DNA of 64,000 nucleotides from Monodelphis domestica (Eukaryota; Chordata; Mammalia; Didelphimorphia; Didelphidae). This document shows positions 12,066 through 21,834 of this stretch, one piece after another (positions within the stretch are counted from its first letter, which is position 1; each line of letters begins with the position of its first letter). The stretch lies in the NCBI RefSeq assembly GCF_027887165.1, contig NC_077235.1:51981895-52045894 (forward strand). Direction: 5' to 3'. The translations under genes were made by a program, and so were the position numbers. The notes under the pieces were generated by a model. That model searched no databases and was not told the origin of the DNA. It worked only from the letters and a program-made list of their open reading frames with translations.

Positions 12066-12828
12066 TGTAAGGGTAAAATAATTAAGGTTGGATTAAATAT
12101 ATGAGAAATTCAGTTGCCAAAATTAATTAAGCTCAAGACAAAATGACTTTATAGCAGTATTTATTTATAAAATAGAGGGAATGAGTGAAAGTAGAGATAT
12201 GAGAGAGAAGGTAGAAAAAGTATTTATCCTATCACAGTAAATAATTGCTCTGGTTGAGTTTGAACCAGGCAGGGCTTGCTACTTCTCCACCAGAGGACCA
12301 TGGGTCAGAGGGCCCAGTGGTGAGTAAAGCAAGGGTTCCAGCTACGAGGCCTCCTCCAAGACAGGGGGCCTCTCTGGAAGCTAGTCCCTTCAGGAGCCAG
12401 GAAAGGATTCAGCCTTTTTACTCACCCATGTGGTAATCCAAGGAGAAGATCCATGAGCAGTCTTACCAGAAGTATTCTGAGGTCCCAAGCCAGAGCTCCT
12501 CCAAGGCCAAGTTTGAAAGAGAATGTGCTCCTCACAGGAAGATGCAACTACTTCTAAAGACCCTTCTTTGCATCACTTCCTGTGCCTTCCTTCCACTTTA
12601 CGTTGACCAATTGCAGTTTTAAATTTTTCTTAGCACTGCCCAGGGAGCAATCAGTCATTTCTGAGTTGTCGCCCAGTTTAGCATGTGGGTTGCAGATCTT
12701 CCCTCACTTAAGGCAATGTGGGGGTGTACACGCTTCTGGTGATTAAATCTAAAAGTGGGCAGGGTAGAATTAATTCCATCTTTCAGAACATTCAGAGTTA
12801 TGATTACTGCCTGTGTATTCTTCATCAT
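8334..12828 (-). pseudogene. L1b ORF2 pseudogene (endonuclease-reverse transcriptase), interrupted by an LTR
   Basis: Runs from an ORF2-like start at 12,828, where the first codons read MMKNTQAVIITLNV, to an end near 8,334. Only short open pieces of 60-109 codons remain, broken by frameshifts and stops. Recognisable pieces include the endonuclease segment with YAPN and a mutated GDLN site (now GDPN) at 11,557-11,769, the SDHN region at 11,372-11,569, and the cysteine-rich CWRGC region at 8,573-8,890. The LTR at 12,066-12,790 sits right after codon 14. No enzyme can be made from it. Confidence 0.8.
12066..12790 (-). mobile_element. Solo LTR inserted in L1b ORF2 start
   Basis: About 725 bp that splits the L1b ORF2 reading after LNV. 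In the minus sense it begins TGTTCTG and ends CCTTACA, the TG...CA pattern of LTRs. A poly(A) signal (TTTATT on the plus strand) at 12,160-12,165 lies about 95 bp before its 3' end, as expected for R-U5. No internal retroviral genes accompany it, so it is a solo LTR left by recombination. The target duplication is not clear, because L1b text is mutated on both sides. Confidence 0.65.
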
Positions 12829-13976
12829 CTTGATTTCCTCTTTTAGTCCTGCCCTTTCTTCTCTCACTATTTCCTTCTACACCAGTATTTTTCTTTTAAT
12901 CAGTCCCCTTATTACCCACAATTATTTTACTTTCCTTCCCACCCCCTCCCTTCTTATTCCCCTCTTATTTTCCTTTAAGGTCTATTAATTGACACCCCCC
13001 CCTTCCCTCCCTTTTAATACTCCCCGCACCACTCCACCACTTCATTTTTCTCTCTCAACTTCCCTGTAGGGTGAGATAGAATTCTATACCCCAAATAGAT
13101 CTGGCTACTCTTCCTTCTCAGAACTGATTCCACTGAGAGTAAGATTTAAGTATTACCTATTACCACTCTCTTCCTCTCCTTCTTATAATAGTATTCTTCC
13201 ACCCCCACCCCATGTGCCTCTTTCTGTGGTATAATTTGTCCGATTTTTCTTCTTCCTTCAAGTTTCTCTTAGTGCTATCCTCTATTCCCCTCCCTTTTTT
13301 ACATATCATCTTAAACAACTTAGTCCCCAACCTCTGCCTATGAATAATTCTTCTAAATACTATGATAATGAAAACAATTTTAAGAGGTACAAATATCATT
13401 TTTCCATATAAAAATATGGAATTTAATTTTGCTTTATTTTGCTAATTTAACTTTGCTGAAACTGTTAAATCCCTTCCCCCCTTTCCTGTTTGCCTTTTCA
13501 TGGTTCTCTTGTATTTTGTATTTGGACATCAAATTTTCCATTTACTTCTACTCTTTTCTTTAGGAATGCTTGGAAATCATCTGTTTTGTTAAATGCCCAT
13601 ACTTTCTCCTGAAAGTATACAGTCAGTTTTGATGGGTAGGTGATTCTTGGTTGTAGACCCAATTCTCTTGCCTTCCTGAATATCATATTCCAAGGCTTGT
13701 GGTCCTTTAGTGTGGAGGCTGCCAGATCCTGTTTGTTCCTGATTGGAACTCCTTGATATCTGAATTGTCTCTTTCTGGCTTCTTGCAATATTTTCTCCTC
13801 CACTTGGAAGCTCTTGATTTTGGCTATTACATTCCTGGGGGTTGTCTTTTGACTGATTAATGTAGGGGATGATCTATTGACTCTTTCAATGACCATTTTG
13901 CCCTCTTGTTCAAGAATATCAAGTCAGTTTTCTTTGATAATTTCTTGTAATATGATGTCAAGGCTTTTATTTTTTT
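12791..13976 (-). mobile_element. L1b, ORF2 start, inter-ORF spacer and ORF1 C-terminal part
   Basis: After the LTR the L1b text resumes with the first ORF2 codons (12,791-12,828). The C-rich (sense: purine-rich) inter-ORF spacer follows to about 13,490, then the ORF1 C-terminal part. The spacer is the older counterpart of 18,157-18,688. Confidence 0.85.
13498..13976 (-). pseudogene. L1b ORF1 pseudogene, C-terminal half
   Basis: Still open for 132 codons. It carries NVIAKIKSFQVEEKILQEAR (end of the RNA-recognition fold) and LQPRITYPSKLTVYFQ (C-terminal domain), both close to the intact ORF1 at 18,689-19,654. Its N-terminal half lies at 20,361-20,980, on the far side of the L1c insertion, which cut it in the middle of the RNA-binding region. 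Frameshifts are present in the N-terminal half. Confidence 0.85.
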
Positions 13977-13990
13977 CCCCAGGCTTTCTT
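13977..13990. repeat. Target-site duplication of L1c, 3' copy
   Basis: The 14 bases ccccaggctttctt are identical to 20,347-20,360 and directly flank the L1c tail. The last Ts merge with the T-run, so the right boundary may shift by two bases. Confidence 0.93.
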
Positions 13991-14349
13991 TTTTTTTTTT
14001 TTTTTTTTTTAATATATTTTATTTGGTCATTTCCAAGCATTATTCGTTAAAGACATAGATCATTTTCTTTTCCTCCCCCCCCCAACCCCCCATAGCCGAC
14101 GCGTGAGTCCACTGGGCATTAGATGTTTTCTTGATTTGAACCCATTGCTTTGTTGATAGTATTTGCATTAGAGTGTTCATTTAGAGTCTATCCTCTGTCA
14201 TGTCCCCTCAATCTTTGTATTCAGGCAGTTGCTTTTTCTCGGTGTTTCCACTCCCATAGTTTGTCCTTTGCTTATGAATGGTGTTTTTTTTCTCCTGGGT
14301 CCCTGCAAGTTGTTCAGGGACATTACACCACCACTAATGGAGAAGTCCA
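13991..14349 (-). other. L1c 3' UTR and A-tail
   Basis: A 359-bp untranslated end. It is shared, in diverged form, with the L1 3' ends at 6,005, 8,040, 39,880 and 49,060. It closes with an A-tail (plus-strand T-run ending at 14,010). Confidence 0.9.
14018..14023 (-). terminator. L1c polyadenylation signal
   Basis: TTTATT on the plus strand is AATAAA in the L1 sense, about 8 bases before the A-tail. Its position fits an L1-encoded cleavage signal. Confidence 0.8.
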
Positions 14350-17300
14350 TTACGTTCGATGATACCACAGTGTGTTTGTCTCTGTGTACAATGTTCTCCT
14401 GGTTCTGCTCCTCTCGCTCTGCATCACTTCCTGGAGGTTGTTCCAGTCTCCATGGAACTTCTCCACTTTATTATTCCTTTTAGCGCAATAGTACTCCATC
14501 ACCAACATATACCACAGTTTGTTCAGCCATTCCCCAATTGATGGGCATCCCCTCATTTTCCAGTTTTGGGCCACCACAAAGAGCGCCGCTATGAATATTT
14601 TTGTACAAGTCTTTGTGTCCATTATCTCTTTGGGGTACAGACCCAGCAGTGCTATGGCTGGGTCAAAGGGTAGATATTCTTTTGTCGCCCTTTGGGCATA
14701 GTTCCAAATTGCCCTCCAGAATGGTTGGATCAGTTCACAGCTCCACCAGCAATGAATTAATGTCCCTACTTTGCCACATCCCCTCCAGCATTCATTACTT
14801 TCCTTTGCTGTTATGTTAGCCAATCTGCTAGGTGTGAGGTGATACCTCAGAGTTGTTTTGATTTGCATCTCTCTGATTATAAGAGATGTAGAACACTTCT
14901 TCATGTGCTTGTTAATAGTTTTGATTTCTTTATCTGAGAACTGCCTATCCATTTCCCTTGCCCATTTATCAATTGGAGAATGGCTTGATTTTGTGTACAA
15001 TTGATTTAGCTCTTTATAAATATGAGTAATTAAACCTTTGTCAGAGGTTTCTATGAAGATTTTTTCCCAATTTGTTGTTTCCCTTCTGATTTTAGTTATA
15101 TTGGTTTTGTTTGTACAAAAGCTTTTTAGTTTGATGTAGTCAAAATTATTTATTTTACATTTTGTGATTCTTTCTATATCTTGCTTGGTTTTAAAGCCTT
15201 TCCCCTCCCAAAGGTCTGACATGTATACTATTCTGTGTTTACCCAATTTACTTATGGTTTCCTTCTTTATGTTTAAGTCACTCACCCATTTTGAATTTAT
15301 CTTGGTGTAGGGTGTGAGGTGTTGATCTATTCCTAGTCTCTCCCACACTGTCTTCCAATTTTCCCAGCAGTTTTTATGAAATAGTGGATTTTTGTCCCAA
15401 AAGCTGGGATCTTTGGGTTTATCGTATACTGTCTTGCTGAGGTCGCTTTCCCCCAGTCTATTCCACTGATCTTCCTTTCTATTTCTTAGCCAGTACCAAA
15501 TTGTTTTGATGACTGCTGCTTTGTAATATAGTTTTAGGTCAGGGACTGCAAGGCCCCCATCATATGTGTTTTTTTTCATTATTTCCCTGGATATCCTTGA
15601 TCTTTTGTTCTTCCAAATGAACTTTGTTATGGTTTTTTCTAAATCAGTGAAGAAGTATTTTGGTAGTTCAATGGGTATGGCACTAAATAGATAAATAAGT
15701 TTGGGAAGGATGGTCATTTTTATTATATTGGCTCGTCCTATCCATGAGCAGTTAATGTTTTTCCATTTGTTCAAGTCTAGTTTTAGTTGTGTGGCGAGTG
15801 TTTTGTAGTTGTGTTCATATAGTTCCTGTGTTTGTCTTGGGAGGTAGATTCCTAGGTATTTTATTTTGTCTAAGGTGATTTTGAATGGGATTTCTCTTTC
15901 TAGTTCTTGCTGCTGAGCTGTGTTGGAGATATATAGAAAAGCTGATGATTTATGTGGGTTTATTTTGTATCCTGCAACTTTGCTAAAGTTGTTGATTATT
16001 TCAATTAGCTTTTTGGTTGAATCTCTAGGATTCTTTAAGTAGACCATCATGTCATCCGCAAAGAGTGATAACTTGGTCTCCTCCTTGCCTATTTTGATGC
16101 CTTCAATTCCTTTATCTTCTCTAATTGCTACTGCTAGTGTTTCTAGTACAATGTCAAATAGTAGAGGTGATAATGGGCATCCTTGTTTCACTCCTGATCT
16201 TATTGGGAATGCATCTAGTTTATCCCCATTGCAGATGATATTAGCTGTTGGTTTTAGATATATACTGTTTATTATTTTTAGGAATGACCCTTCTATTCCT
16301 ATGCTTTCTAGTGTTTTTAATAGGAATGGGTGTTGTATTTTATCAAAGGCTTTTTCTGCATCTATTGAAATAATCATGTGATTCTTGCTAGTTTGCTTGT
16401 TGATGTGGTCAATTATGTGGATGGTTTTCCTAATGTTGAACCAGCCCTGCATCCCTGGTATGAATCCTACTTGATCATGGTGAATGATCCTTCTGATCAC
16501 TTGCTGGAGTCTTTTTGCTAGTATCCTATTTAAGATTTTTGCATCTATATTCATTAGGGAGATTGGCCTATAGTTTTCTTTCTCTGTTTTTGACCTGCCT
16601 GGTTTTGGAATCAGTACCATGTTTGTGTCGTAAAAGGAGTTTGGTAGAACTCCCTCTTTGCTTATTATGTCAAATAGTTTGTATAGTATTGGGATTAACT
16701 GTTCTCTGAATGTTTGATAGAATTCACAGGTGAATCCATCAGGCCCTGGGGACTTTTTCTTTGGAAGTTCTTTGATGGCTTGTTGGATTTCAATTTCTGA
16801 TATGGGATTATTTAGGAATTCTATTTCCTCTTCTGTTAGTCTAGGCAGTTTGTATTTTTGTATATATTCATCCATTTCTCCTAAATTGGTGTATTTATTG
16901 CCATATAATTGGGCAAAGTAATTTCTAATGATTGCCTTAATTTCCTCCTCATTGGAGGTGCTGTCCCCCTTTTCATCTTTAATGCTGTGAATTTGCTTTT
17001 CTTCCTTCCTTTTTTTAACTAGATTGACCAGTACCTTGTCTATTTTGTTTGTTTTTTCAAAGTACCAGCTTCTTGTCTCATTTATTAAATCAATAGTTCT
17101 ATCACTTTCGATTTTATTAATTTCTCCCTTAATTTTTAGGATTTCTAATTTGGTTTTCTGCTGGGGGTTTTTAATTTGATCGCTTTCCAGTTTTTTCATT
17201 TGCATTTCCAATTGATTGATCTCTGCTCTCCCTTGTTTGTTAATATAAGCATTCAGGGATATGAATTTACCTCTGATTACCGCTTTGGCTGCATCCCAAA

Positions 17301-18156
17301 AGGTTTGGAAGGATGTTTCGCCATTGTCATTTTCCTCGATGAAATTATTAATTGTTTCTATGATTTCTTCTTTAACTAAACGGTTTTGGAGTATCATATT
17401 GTTTAATTTCCAATTGGTTTTAGATTTGGTTTTCCATGTACCATTACTAATCATTATTTTTATTGCCTTGTGATCTGAGAAGGCTGCATTCATTATTTCT
17501 GCTTTTCTGCATTTGTGTGCTATGTTTCTGTGACCTAATGTATGGTCAATTTTTGTGAATGTGCCATGTGGTGCTGAGAAGAAGGTGTATTCCTTTTTAT
17601 CCCTATTTATTTTTCTCCATATGTCTATTAATTCTATTTTTTCTAAGATTTCATTCACTTCTTTTACCTCTTTCTTATTTATTTTTTGATTTGATTTATC
17701 TAAATTTGATAATGGTTGGTTTAAGTCTCCCACTAGTATGGTTTTATTGTCTATTTCTTCCTTCAATTCTCCTAGTTTCTCCATTAGAAATTTGGGTGCT
17801 ATATTATTTGGTGCATACATATTGATTAATGATATTTCCTCATTGTCTATAGTCCCTTTTAACAAAATATAATTACCTTCCCTATCCCTTTTGATCAGGT
17901 CTATTTTTGCATTGGCTTTATCAGATATCATGATTACCACTCCTGCCTTCTTTCTATCAGTTGAAGCCCAGAAGGTCTTACTCCATCCTTTAATTCTGAC
18001 CTTGTGGGTGTCAACCCGCCTCATGTGTGTTTCTTGAAGACAACATATGGTAGGGTTTTGGATTCTAATCCATTCTGCTATTCGTCTACGTTTTATGGGT
18101 GAGTTCATCCCATTCACGTTCAAAGTTATGATTGTCATTTGTGGACTCCCTGGCAT
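14350..18156 (-). CDS. ORF2: L1 ORF2 protein: endonuclease and reverse transcriptase
   Basis: A 1,268-aa protein, close to the 1,275 aa of human ORF2p. It nicks target DNA and copies L1 RNA from the nick (target-primed reverse transcription), working in cis with ORF1p. An APE-type endonuclease fills residues 1-235, with N15, E42 (LQETH), Y114, D144 and N146 (GDLN), D204 (KIDH) and D228-H229 (SDH) all present. The reverse transcriptase has SPGPDGF, NYRPISL, motif [12 protein letters not shown], motif [15 protein letters not shown], and motif C FADD with D701 and D702. The C-terminal zinc-knuckle-like segment has C1123, C1127, H1135 and C1140. The start at 18,156 has A at -3. A second in-frame Met at codon 7 could also serve. 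No stop or frameshift is seen. It lies 532 bp downstream of ORF1 in a different frame. Confidence 0.97.
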   Translation of the reverse strand: MPGSPQMTIITLNVNGMNSPIKRRRIAEWIRIQNPTICCLQETHMRRVDTHKVRIKGWSKTFWASTDRKKAGVVIMISDKANAKIDLIKRDREGNYILLKGTIDNEEISLINMYAPNNIAPKFLMEKLGELKEEIDNKTILVGDLNQPLSNLDKSNQKINKKEVKEVNEILEKIELIDIWRKINRDKKEYTFFSAPHGTFTKIDHTLGHRNIAHKCRKAEIMNAAFSDHKAIKIMISNGTWKTKSKTNWKLNNMILQNRLVKEEIIETINNFIEENDNGETSFQTFWDAAKAVIRGKFISLNAYINKQGRAEINQLEMQMKKLESDQIKNPQQKTKLEILKIKGEINKIESDRTIDLINETRSWYFEKTNKIDKVLVNLVKKRKEEKQIHSIKDEKGDSTSNEEEIKAIIRNYFAQLYGNKYTNLGEMDEYIQKYKLPRLTEEEIEFLNNPISEIEIQQAIKELPKKKSPGPDGFTCEFYQTFREQLIPILYKLFDIISKEGVLPNSFYDTNMVLIPKPGRSKTEKENYRPISLMNIDAKILNRILAKRLQQVIRRIIHHDQVGFIPGMQGWFNIRKTIHIIDHINKQTSKNHMIISIDAEKAFDKIQHPFLLKTLESIGIEGSFLKIINSIYLKPTANIICNGDKLDAFPIRSGVKQGCPLSPLLFDIVLETLAVAIREDKGIEGIKIGKEETKLSLFADDMMVYLKNPRDSTKKLIEIINNFSKVAGYKINPHKSSAFLYISNTAQQQELEREIPFKITLDKIKYLGIYLPRQTQELYEHNYKTLATQLKLDLNKWKNINCSWIGRANIIKMTILPKLIYLFSAIPIELPKYFFTDLEKTITKFIWKNKRSRISREIMKKNTYDGGLAVPDLKLYYKAAVIKTIWYWLRNRKEDQWNRLGESDLSKTVYDKPKDPSFWDKNPLFHKNCWENWKTVWERLGIDQHLTPYTKINSKWVSDLNIKKETISKLGKHRIVYMSDLWEGKGFKTKQDIERITKCKINNFDYIKLKSFCTNKTNITKIRRETTNWEKIFIETSDKGLITHIYKELNQLYTKSSHSPIDKWAREMDRQFSDKEIKTINKHMKKCSTSLIIREMQIKTTLRYHLTPSRLANITAKESNECWRGCGKVGTLIHCWWSCELIQPFWRAIWNYAQRATKEYLPFDPAIALLGLYPKEIMDTKTCTKIFIAALFVVAQNWKMRGCPSIGEWLNKLWYMLVMEYYCAKRNNKVEKFHGDWNNLQEVMQSERSRTRRTLYTETNTLWYHRT

Positions 18157-18688
18157 TTTGATTGCCTTCCCTAATTCTAACCTTTTCTTCTTCGGCTCTA
18201 CCTTTTAGTCCAGTGATTTACTTTGAATTAGTCCCCCTTGTCCCCTCCCTTGATGTTTCCCTTTTTAGTCCCTCCCTTTTTGTTCCCTCCCCCTCCCCCC
18301 TCTCTTACCCTCCCTTTTTGTTCTCCCTCTCCCCCTCCCCCCCTTGGTTTTCCCTTCTCCTTACCCTTGTTGGGTAAGATAGAATTCAAGATCCCAATGG
18401 ATCTGGAGGTTTTTCCCTCTCAGAGCTGATTTCCCTGAGATTGAGGTTTAAGTAACCCCCCCCCCTCTCTTCCTCTCCTTCTTATAGGAGTTTTCTTCCC
18501 CTCCCCTTCCCATGTGAATCTTTGTGTGAGAATGATTATTCTATTTGGTCTTTCTTTACCCCCTATTTATACATTACATTTTCCCCACATGTTAGTATAC
18601 ATAGGTTGATATAAATGTAGTCCTTATAGAAGAGAGTTTGAGTAAAAGAAGAAGATAACATTTTCCCCTTTCCTTAATATTTACCTTT
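18157..18688 (-). other. L1c inter-ORF spacer, long and G-rich in the sense strand
   Basis: 532 bp between the ORF1 stop and the ORF2 start. The plus strand is C-rich, notably 18,232-18,343, which in the L1 RNA gives many GGG to GGGGGGG runs separated by short loops. Equivalent purine-rich spacers occur in L1b (12,840-13,490), L1d (about 57,360-57,830) and L1f (about 52,440-53,100). Human L1 has only a few tens of bases here. Confidence 0.85.
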
Positions 18689-19654
18689 TCAGGTATTCCT
18701 TGCTCTTTGATTTTCGGTATCAAACTTTCCACAGAGCTCTGGTCTTTTCTTTGCAAAAAGTTGGAAGTCTTCTATTTTGTTGAATGCCCATACTTTCCCT
18801 TGGAAGTATATAGTCAGTTTTGCTGGGTAGCTGATTCTTGGTTGGAGACCCAGCTCTCTTGCCTTTCTGAAGATCATGTTCCATGCCTTACGATCATTCA
18901 GAGTAGAACTTGCAAGGTCTTGGGTGACCCTGATTGGCATTCCTTTATATCTAAATTGTCTTTTTCTGGCTTCCTGTAGGATTTTTTCTTTTGTTTGATA
19001 GCTTTGGAATTTGGCAATTACATTCCTGGGAGTTGTCTTTTGGGGGTTTAGTGTAGAAGGTGTTCTGTGAGCTCTGTCAGTGGCTGTATTGCCCCCTTGT
19101 TCTAGAATCTCTGGGCAATTTTCTTTGATTATATCTTGTATCACCATGTCCAGTTTGGTGTTTATTTCTGGCTTATCTGGGAGTCCAATTATTCTTAAAT
19201 TATCCCTTCTCCCCCTATTTTCCAGATCTATCACCTTGTCGGTGAGATATTTTATGTTCTCTTCTAATTTCTTGGTATTTTGGCTTTGCTTTATTGATTC
19301 TTGCTCTTTTACACGATCGTTGTCTTCCAGCTGCCTGATTCTGGCCTTTAAAGCCTGGTTTTCTTTTACAGTTTGGTCAAACTGGTTTTGTAGATGCGTG
19401 AATTTCTTTTGCATTATTTCCAACTTTTCCTCCCAGAAGGCTTCCATCTTTTTGGTCATTTCTGATTCAAATTCTTCATAGGTTTGTGGAGAGTTTCCAT
19501 TTCCTTTGGAAGGTTTTGGAGCATTTTCTTTTATATTATCTTCTGTCTGCTCTGTATTTTGTATTTTGGCTCCATAGAATGTGTCCAAAGTCGCCCCTTT
19601 CTTCTTATTTTTCTTGGTATTTTGGGGCTTCTGTGGTTCTGTGGAGTTTGTCAT
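18689..19654 (-). CDS. ORF1: L1 ORF1 protein: trimeric RNA-binding chaperone
   Basis: A 321-aa nucleic-acid-binding protein that coats L1 RNA in the cytoplasm and aids its reverse transcription. The first 55 residues are basic and unstructured (KKNKKKG at 14-20). A heptad-rich coiled coil follows (about 58-148). An RNA-recognition fold begins with NLRIIGL at 152-158 and runs through TDRAHRTP (192-199) to RNVIAKFQSY (210-219). The C-terminal domain holds RYKGMPIR (235-242) and LQPRISYPAKLTIYFQGKVW (270-289), a signature of L1 ORF1p. The length is near the 338 aa of human ORF1p. The start codon at 19,654 has G at -3, and the frame is unbroken. The CpG-rich 5' UTR lies directly upstream. Confidence 0.96.
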   Translation of the reverse strand: MTNSTEPQKPQNTKKNKKKGATLDTFYGAKIQNTEQTEDNIKENAPKPSKGNGNSPQTYEEFESEMTKKMEAFWEEKLEIMQKKFTHLQNQFDQTVKENQALKARIRQLEDNDRVKEQESIKQSQNTKKLEENIKYLTDKVIDLENRGRRDNLRIIGLPDKPEINTKLDMVIQDIIKENCPEILEQGGNTATDRAHRTPSTLNPQKTTPRNVIAKFQSYQTKEKILQEARKRQFRYKGMPIRVTQDLASSTLNDRKAWNMIFRKARELGLQPRISYPAKLTIYFQGKVWAFNKIEDFQLFAKKRPELCGKFDTENQRARNT

Positions 19655-20324
19655 CTCTGAATGTGGAGGATTAGTTTTTCTTGTCTCTTTCTGGTGTTCG
19701 GAGGCAGTCCTGGGCAGATAGTTCTATGGGCTTTCCCTGGGTTAAACTGAATATGCCTCACTGGAACTGGAATGGAAGGGTCGGACCACGAGGCCACACT
19801 CTCCCCCCCCCCCGGCTCGCTTTCCGGAAGTTGCCTTCAGAATCGCTGGCCGTGAGGCTGTTTCGTCGGCCTGCGGGGGGATGGGCTGCAGCTAGCCCAA
19901 GCTCCGAGGGCGAGGACTTTCCCTGAGACTTGGATAGCAGGATCCAGCCCGTGAGGCTGTCTTGCCCGCCCTGAGGGTTGCTGTTGTTTCGACCAGCTCT
20001 CTGCAGCGGAAGCCCCAGGCAGTAACTTTCACCGGGACTGTAGAAGGCCCTGAGGGTTGTTGTTCCCAGGACCCTGCTCTCTGAGCCCGGCCGGGCTGCG
20101 GCTTCCGGGAGCCTTGGACTCTGCGCTCCTACCCCTGAGGTCCGAGTGATCTCGGGTTCTGGCTTTTAAGGGGAGCCGTACCTTTTGAACCGGGTCCAGG
20201 TCCAGGAGGAGGGTTCCCAGGGTCTGTGCTGTTGATCGTTTTGAATTTCGGCGCCTTAGGAGCTTATCGTTTGAGATTGGTCGGGAAGGGTTTTCCGGAG
20301 ATCTGAGCTTTAGCTTTCTCTAAG

Positions 20325-20335
20325 CCGCCATCTTA
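20325..20335 (-). promoter_or_regulatory. YY1-type site at the L1c 5' end
   Basis: CCATCTT at 20,328-20,334 reads AAGATGG in the L1 sense, followed by CGGC. It begins about 12 bases from the element's first base, the same place as the YY1 site that positions transcription starts in human L1. Confidence 0.75.
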
Positions 20336-20336
20336 A

Positions 20337-20344
20337 CCGGAAGT
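20337..20344. promoter_or_regulatory. ETS-type site at the L1c 5' end
   Basis: CCGGAAGT is an exact ETS/GABPA core, within the first ten bases of the element. I can see the motif; its use is inferred. Confidence 0.6.
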
Positions 20345-20346
20345 CC

Positions 20347-20360
20347 CCCCAGGCTTTCTT
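20347..20360. repeat. Target-site duplication of L1c, 5' copy
   Basis: ccccaggctttctt, identical over 14 bases to 13,977-13,990. Two extra Cs at 20,345-20,346 may belong to the element or to non-templated addition. Confidence 0.93.
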
Positions 20361-21489
20361 GTAGACTAATAATTTTCACATTGTTTCTCCTGTATCTGTT
20401 TTCTAGATTAATTGTCTCTTAAATATTTCATGTTTCCTTCTATTTTGTCATTCTTTTTACTTTGCTTTATTAATTCTTGCTGTCTTGTGAGATCATTAGC
20501 TTCTACTTGCCCAATTCTAGTCTTTAAAGACTGGTTTTCAGCTATGATCTTTTGATTTTCCTTTTGTTTGGTCTATCCTGCTTTTCATGGCCTCCAGCAG
20601 ATCAATTCTGATCTCCAATTTGCTTATTACTTCATTTGATTTCTTTGCCTCTTTTTCCATGGGGGAAATTTTATATTTTAAGTTGTTATTTTCTTTTTTA
20701 ATTACTTTCATTTCTTTTTCCCACTTTTCTTCCCATTTTTCTTCTACCTTGCTTACTTGGCTCTTGATCTCTTTTTTTGGGTTCCACAGGAGCTTGTGAC
20801 CAATTTCTATTTTTTGGAAAGCTTGGGTGTATTTGATTGTTTGTCACACTCTGCTGTTGCTTCTGTAGTTTGCTCTTTTTCTCCACAGAAATTATCCAGG
20901 ATCAAAAGGGATTTTTTGCTGCTTATTTCTTTTGCTACTTGTGGATTGTGCATGTTGGTGGACATTGCTTTCTTAGCTTCTCTATCACAGGGCTTTGGCT
21001 TGGTGGTATCGTCCAGGAAGTTCTTTGTGTAGCATACTTTAAGACAGTTTGCCCTGAGGCTATTTTTCCAGTCCCTGCTGCCTCTGCTGTGCCAACTCCA
21101 CTTCTGCCCAATCTCTGCACTTTGCTGCCCAGGCTCAGAGCTCTTCAGCCTCAGGTCCCATGTCTTGCTTCCAAGGCCTTGCACTGTCCTTGGGGGTAAG
21201 TGTCAGCCATCCCAGGAGGATTTAGATATTGCCCCAGCCCTTGCTCTGACTCTGGTAGGGAAGGTGGTATGGGGGAGAGGTGATCAACTTGCACTTTGGT
21301 AAATATATTTTCACCCCTTATAGTGTGGAAATCCCGAAACACTGCCTGCTTTTAAGGCTGTGGCCTATGGGAGACCCCCTTTACTCATCTGATTTTGATT
21401 TCTGTCTTTTTGAAATGCTTTATATTGATTGGTTGGAAGGAGATTTTAAAAAGTTCCTGCTACTCTGAGGCCATCTTAGCTCTGGCCCT
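20361..21489 (-). mobile_element. L1b, ORF1 N-terminal half and 5' UTR
   Basis: Resumes L1b exactly after the L1c duplication. Decayed coiled-coil ORF1 text runs to about 20,980, where a minus-strand reading ILDNFCGEKEQTTEATAECD matches the ATLDTFYGAKIQNTEQTEDN region of the intact ORF1. About 500 bp of 5' UTR follows and ends at gaggccatcttagctctggc, with the AAGATGG motif conserved. Unlike the L1c 5' UTR it is not CpG-rich. Confidence 0.8.
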
Positions 21490-21830
21490 CTGCATTTCCT
21501 TTTAAGTTCACTTTTTGAAAATCTATTTCCCTGATTAGCTTTTCTGTTTTTTTATATAGTACCAGATAGTTTTTATAATTAATTGTTTTACAATATAATT
21601 TGACATCTGATAATGCCAAAACCCTTCCAATTATTTTTATCATTTTCTTTAGATATAATTATCCACATAAATTCTCAACCTTTTATTCCTACATATGAAT
21701 CCTGTTATTGTTTTGTCTAATTCAATAAAGCATCCCCTTGGTTATCTGATTGATTTAGCATTAAATCTGCAGATCAATTTAATATCATCATTTTACTTTC
21801 TTATATTGTAAGATATGATTGCTGAGCCAC
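21490..21830 (-). mobile_element. L1a, very old L1 (right part)
   Basis: Old ORF2 text (tagtaccagatagttttta, acaatataatttgacatct) that continues where L1a stopped at 8,005. This supports insertion of the whole L1b into L1a. Confidence 0.65.
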
Positions 21831-21834
21831 TGTC

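Larger units (their letters stand above)
13991..20346 (-). mobile_element. L1c, full-length L1 retrotransposon with both ORFs intact
   Basis: A 6,356-bp minus-strand LINE-1 in the order 5' UTR (19,655-20,346), ORF1, spacer (18,157-18,688), ORF2 and 3' UTR (13,991-14,349), ending in about 20 Ts (A-tail). A perfect 14-bp target-site duplication flanks it, so it inserted as one unit into the ORF1 of L1b. Both reading frames are open and all key residues are present. Family knowledge: L1 makes a bicistronic RNA, and ORF1p and ORF2p bind that RNA and copy it into a nicked target. The break site (sense of the nicked strand about TTTCTT/GT) is a loose match to the usual TTTT/AA. The unbroken ORFs and perfect duplication point to a young insertion. 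Confidence 0.96.
19655..20346 (-). promoter_or_regulatory. L1c 5' UTR / internal promoter, CpG-rich
   Basis: 692 bp upstream of ORF1. By hand count there are 34 CpG sites in 19,741-20,340, far denser than the neighbouring sequence. Internal promoters at L1 5' ends are known to drive full-length RNA. Here that role is inferred from position, CpG density and the YY1- and ETS-type sites at the extreme 5' end. Confidence 0.85.

Noticed and set aside
12066..12790. Complete endogenous retrovirus
   Set aside because: Only LTR-like sequence is present here and at 28,457, 40,994, 55,362 and 62,673. No gag, pol or env frame lies beside any of them.
16049..17825. Many plus-strand ORFs of 60-110 aa inside L1c (for example 16,049-16,381)
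   Set aside because: They are antisense to ORF2, recur at the same places in other L1 copies, and reflect its A-rich codon use on the sense strand. No family match is visible.
19080..19926. Plus-strand ORFs of 62-133 aa over ORF1 and the 5' UTR, considered as an antisense ORF0-like gene
   Set aside because: An antisense protein at the 5' end is known only from primate L1. Nothing here matches it, and the longest frame is a shadow of ORF1.
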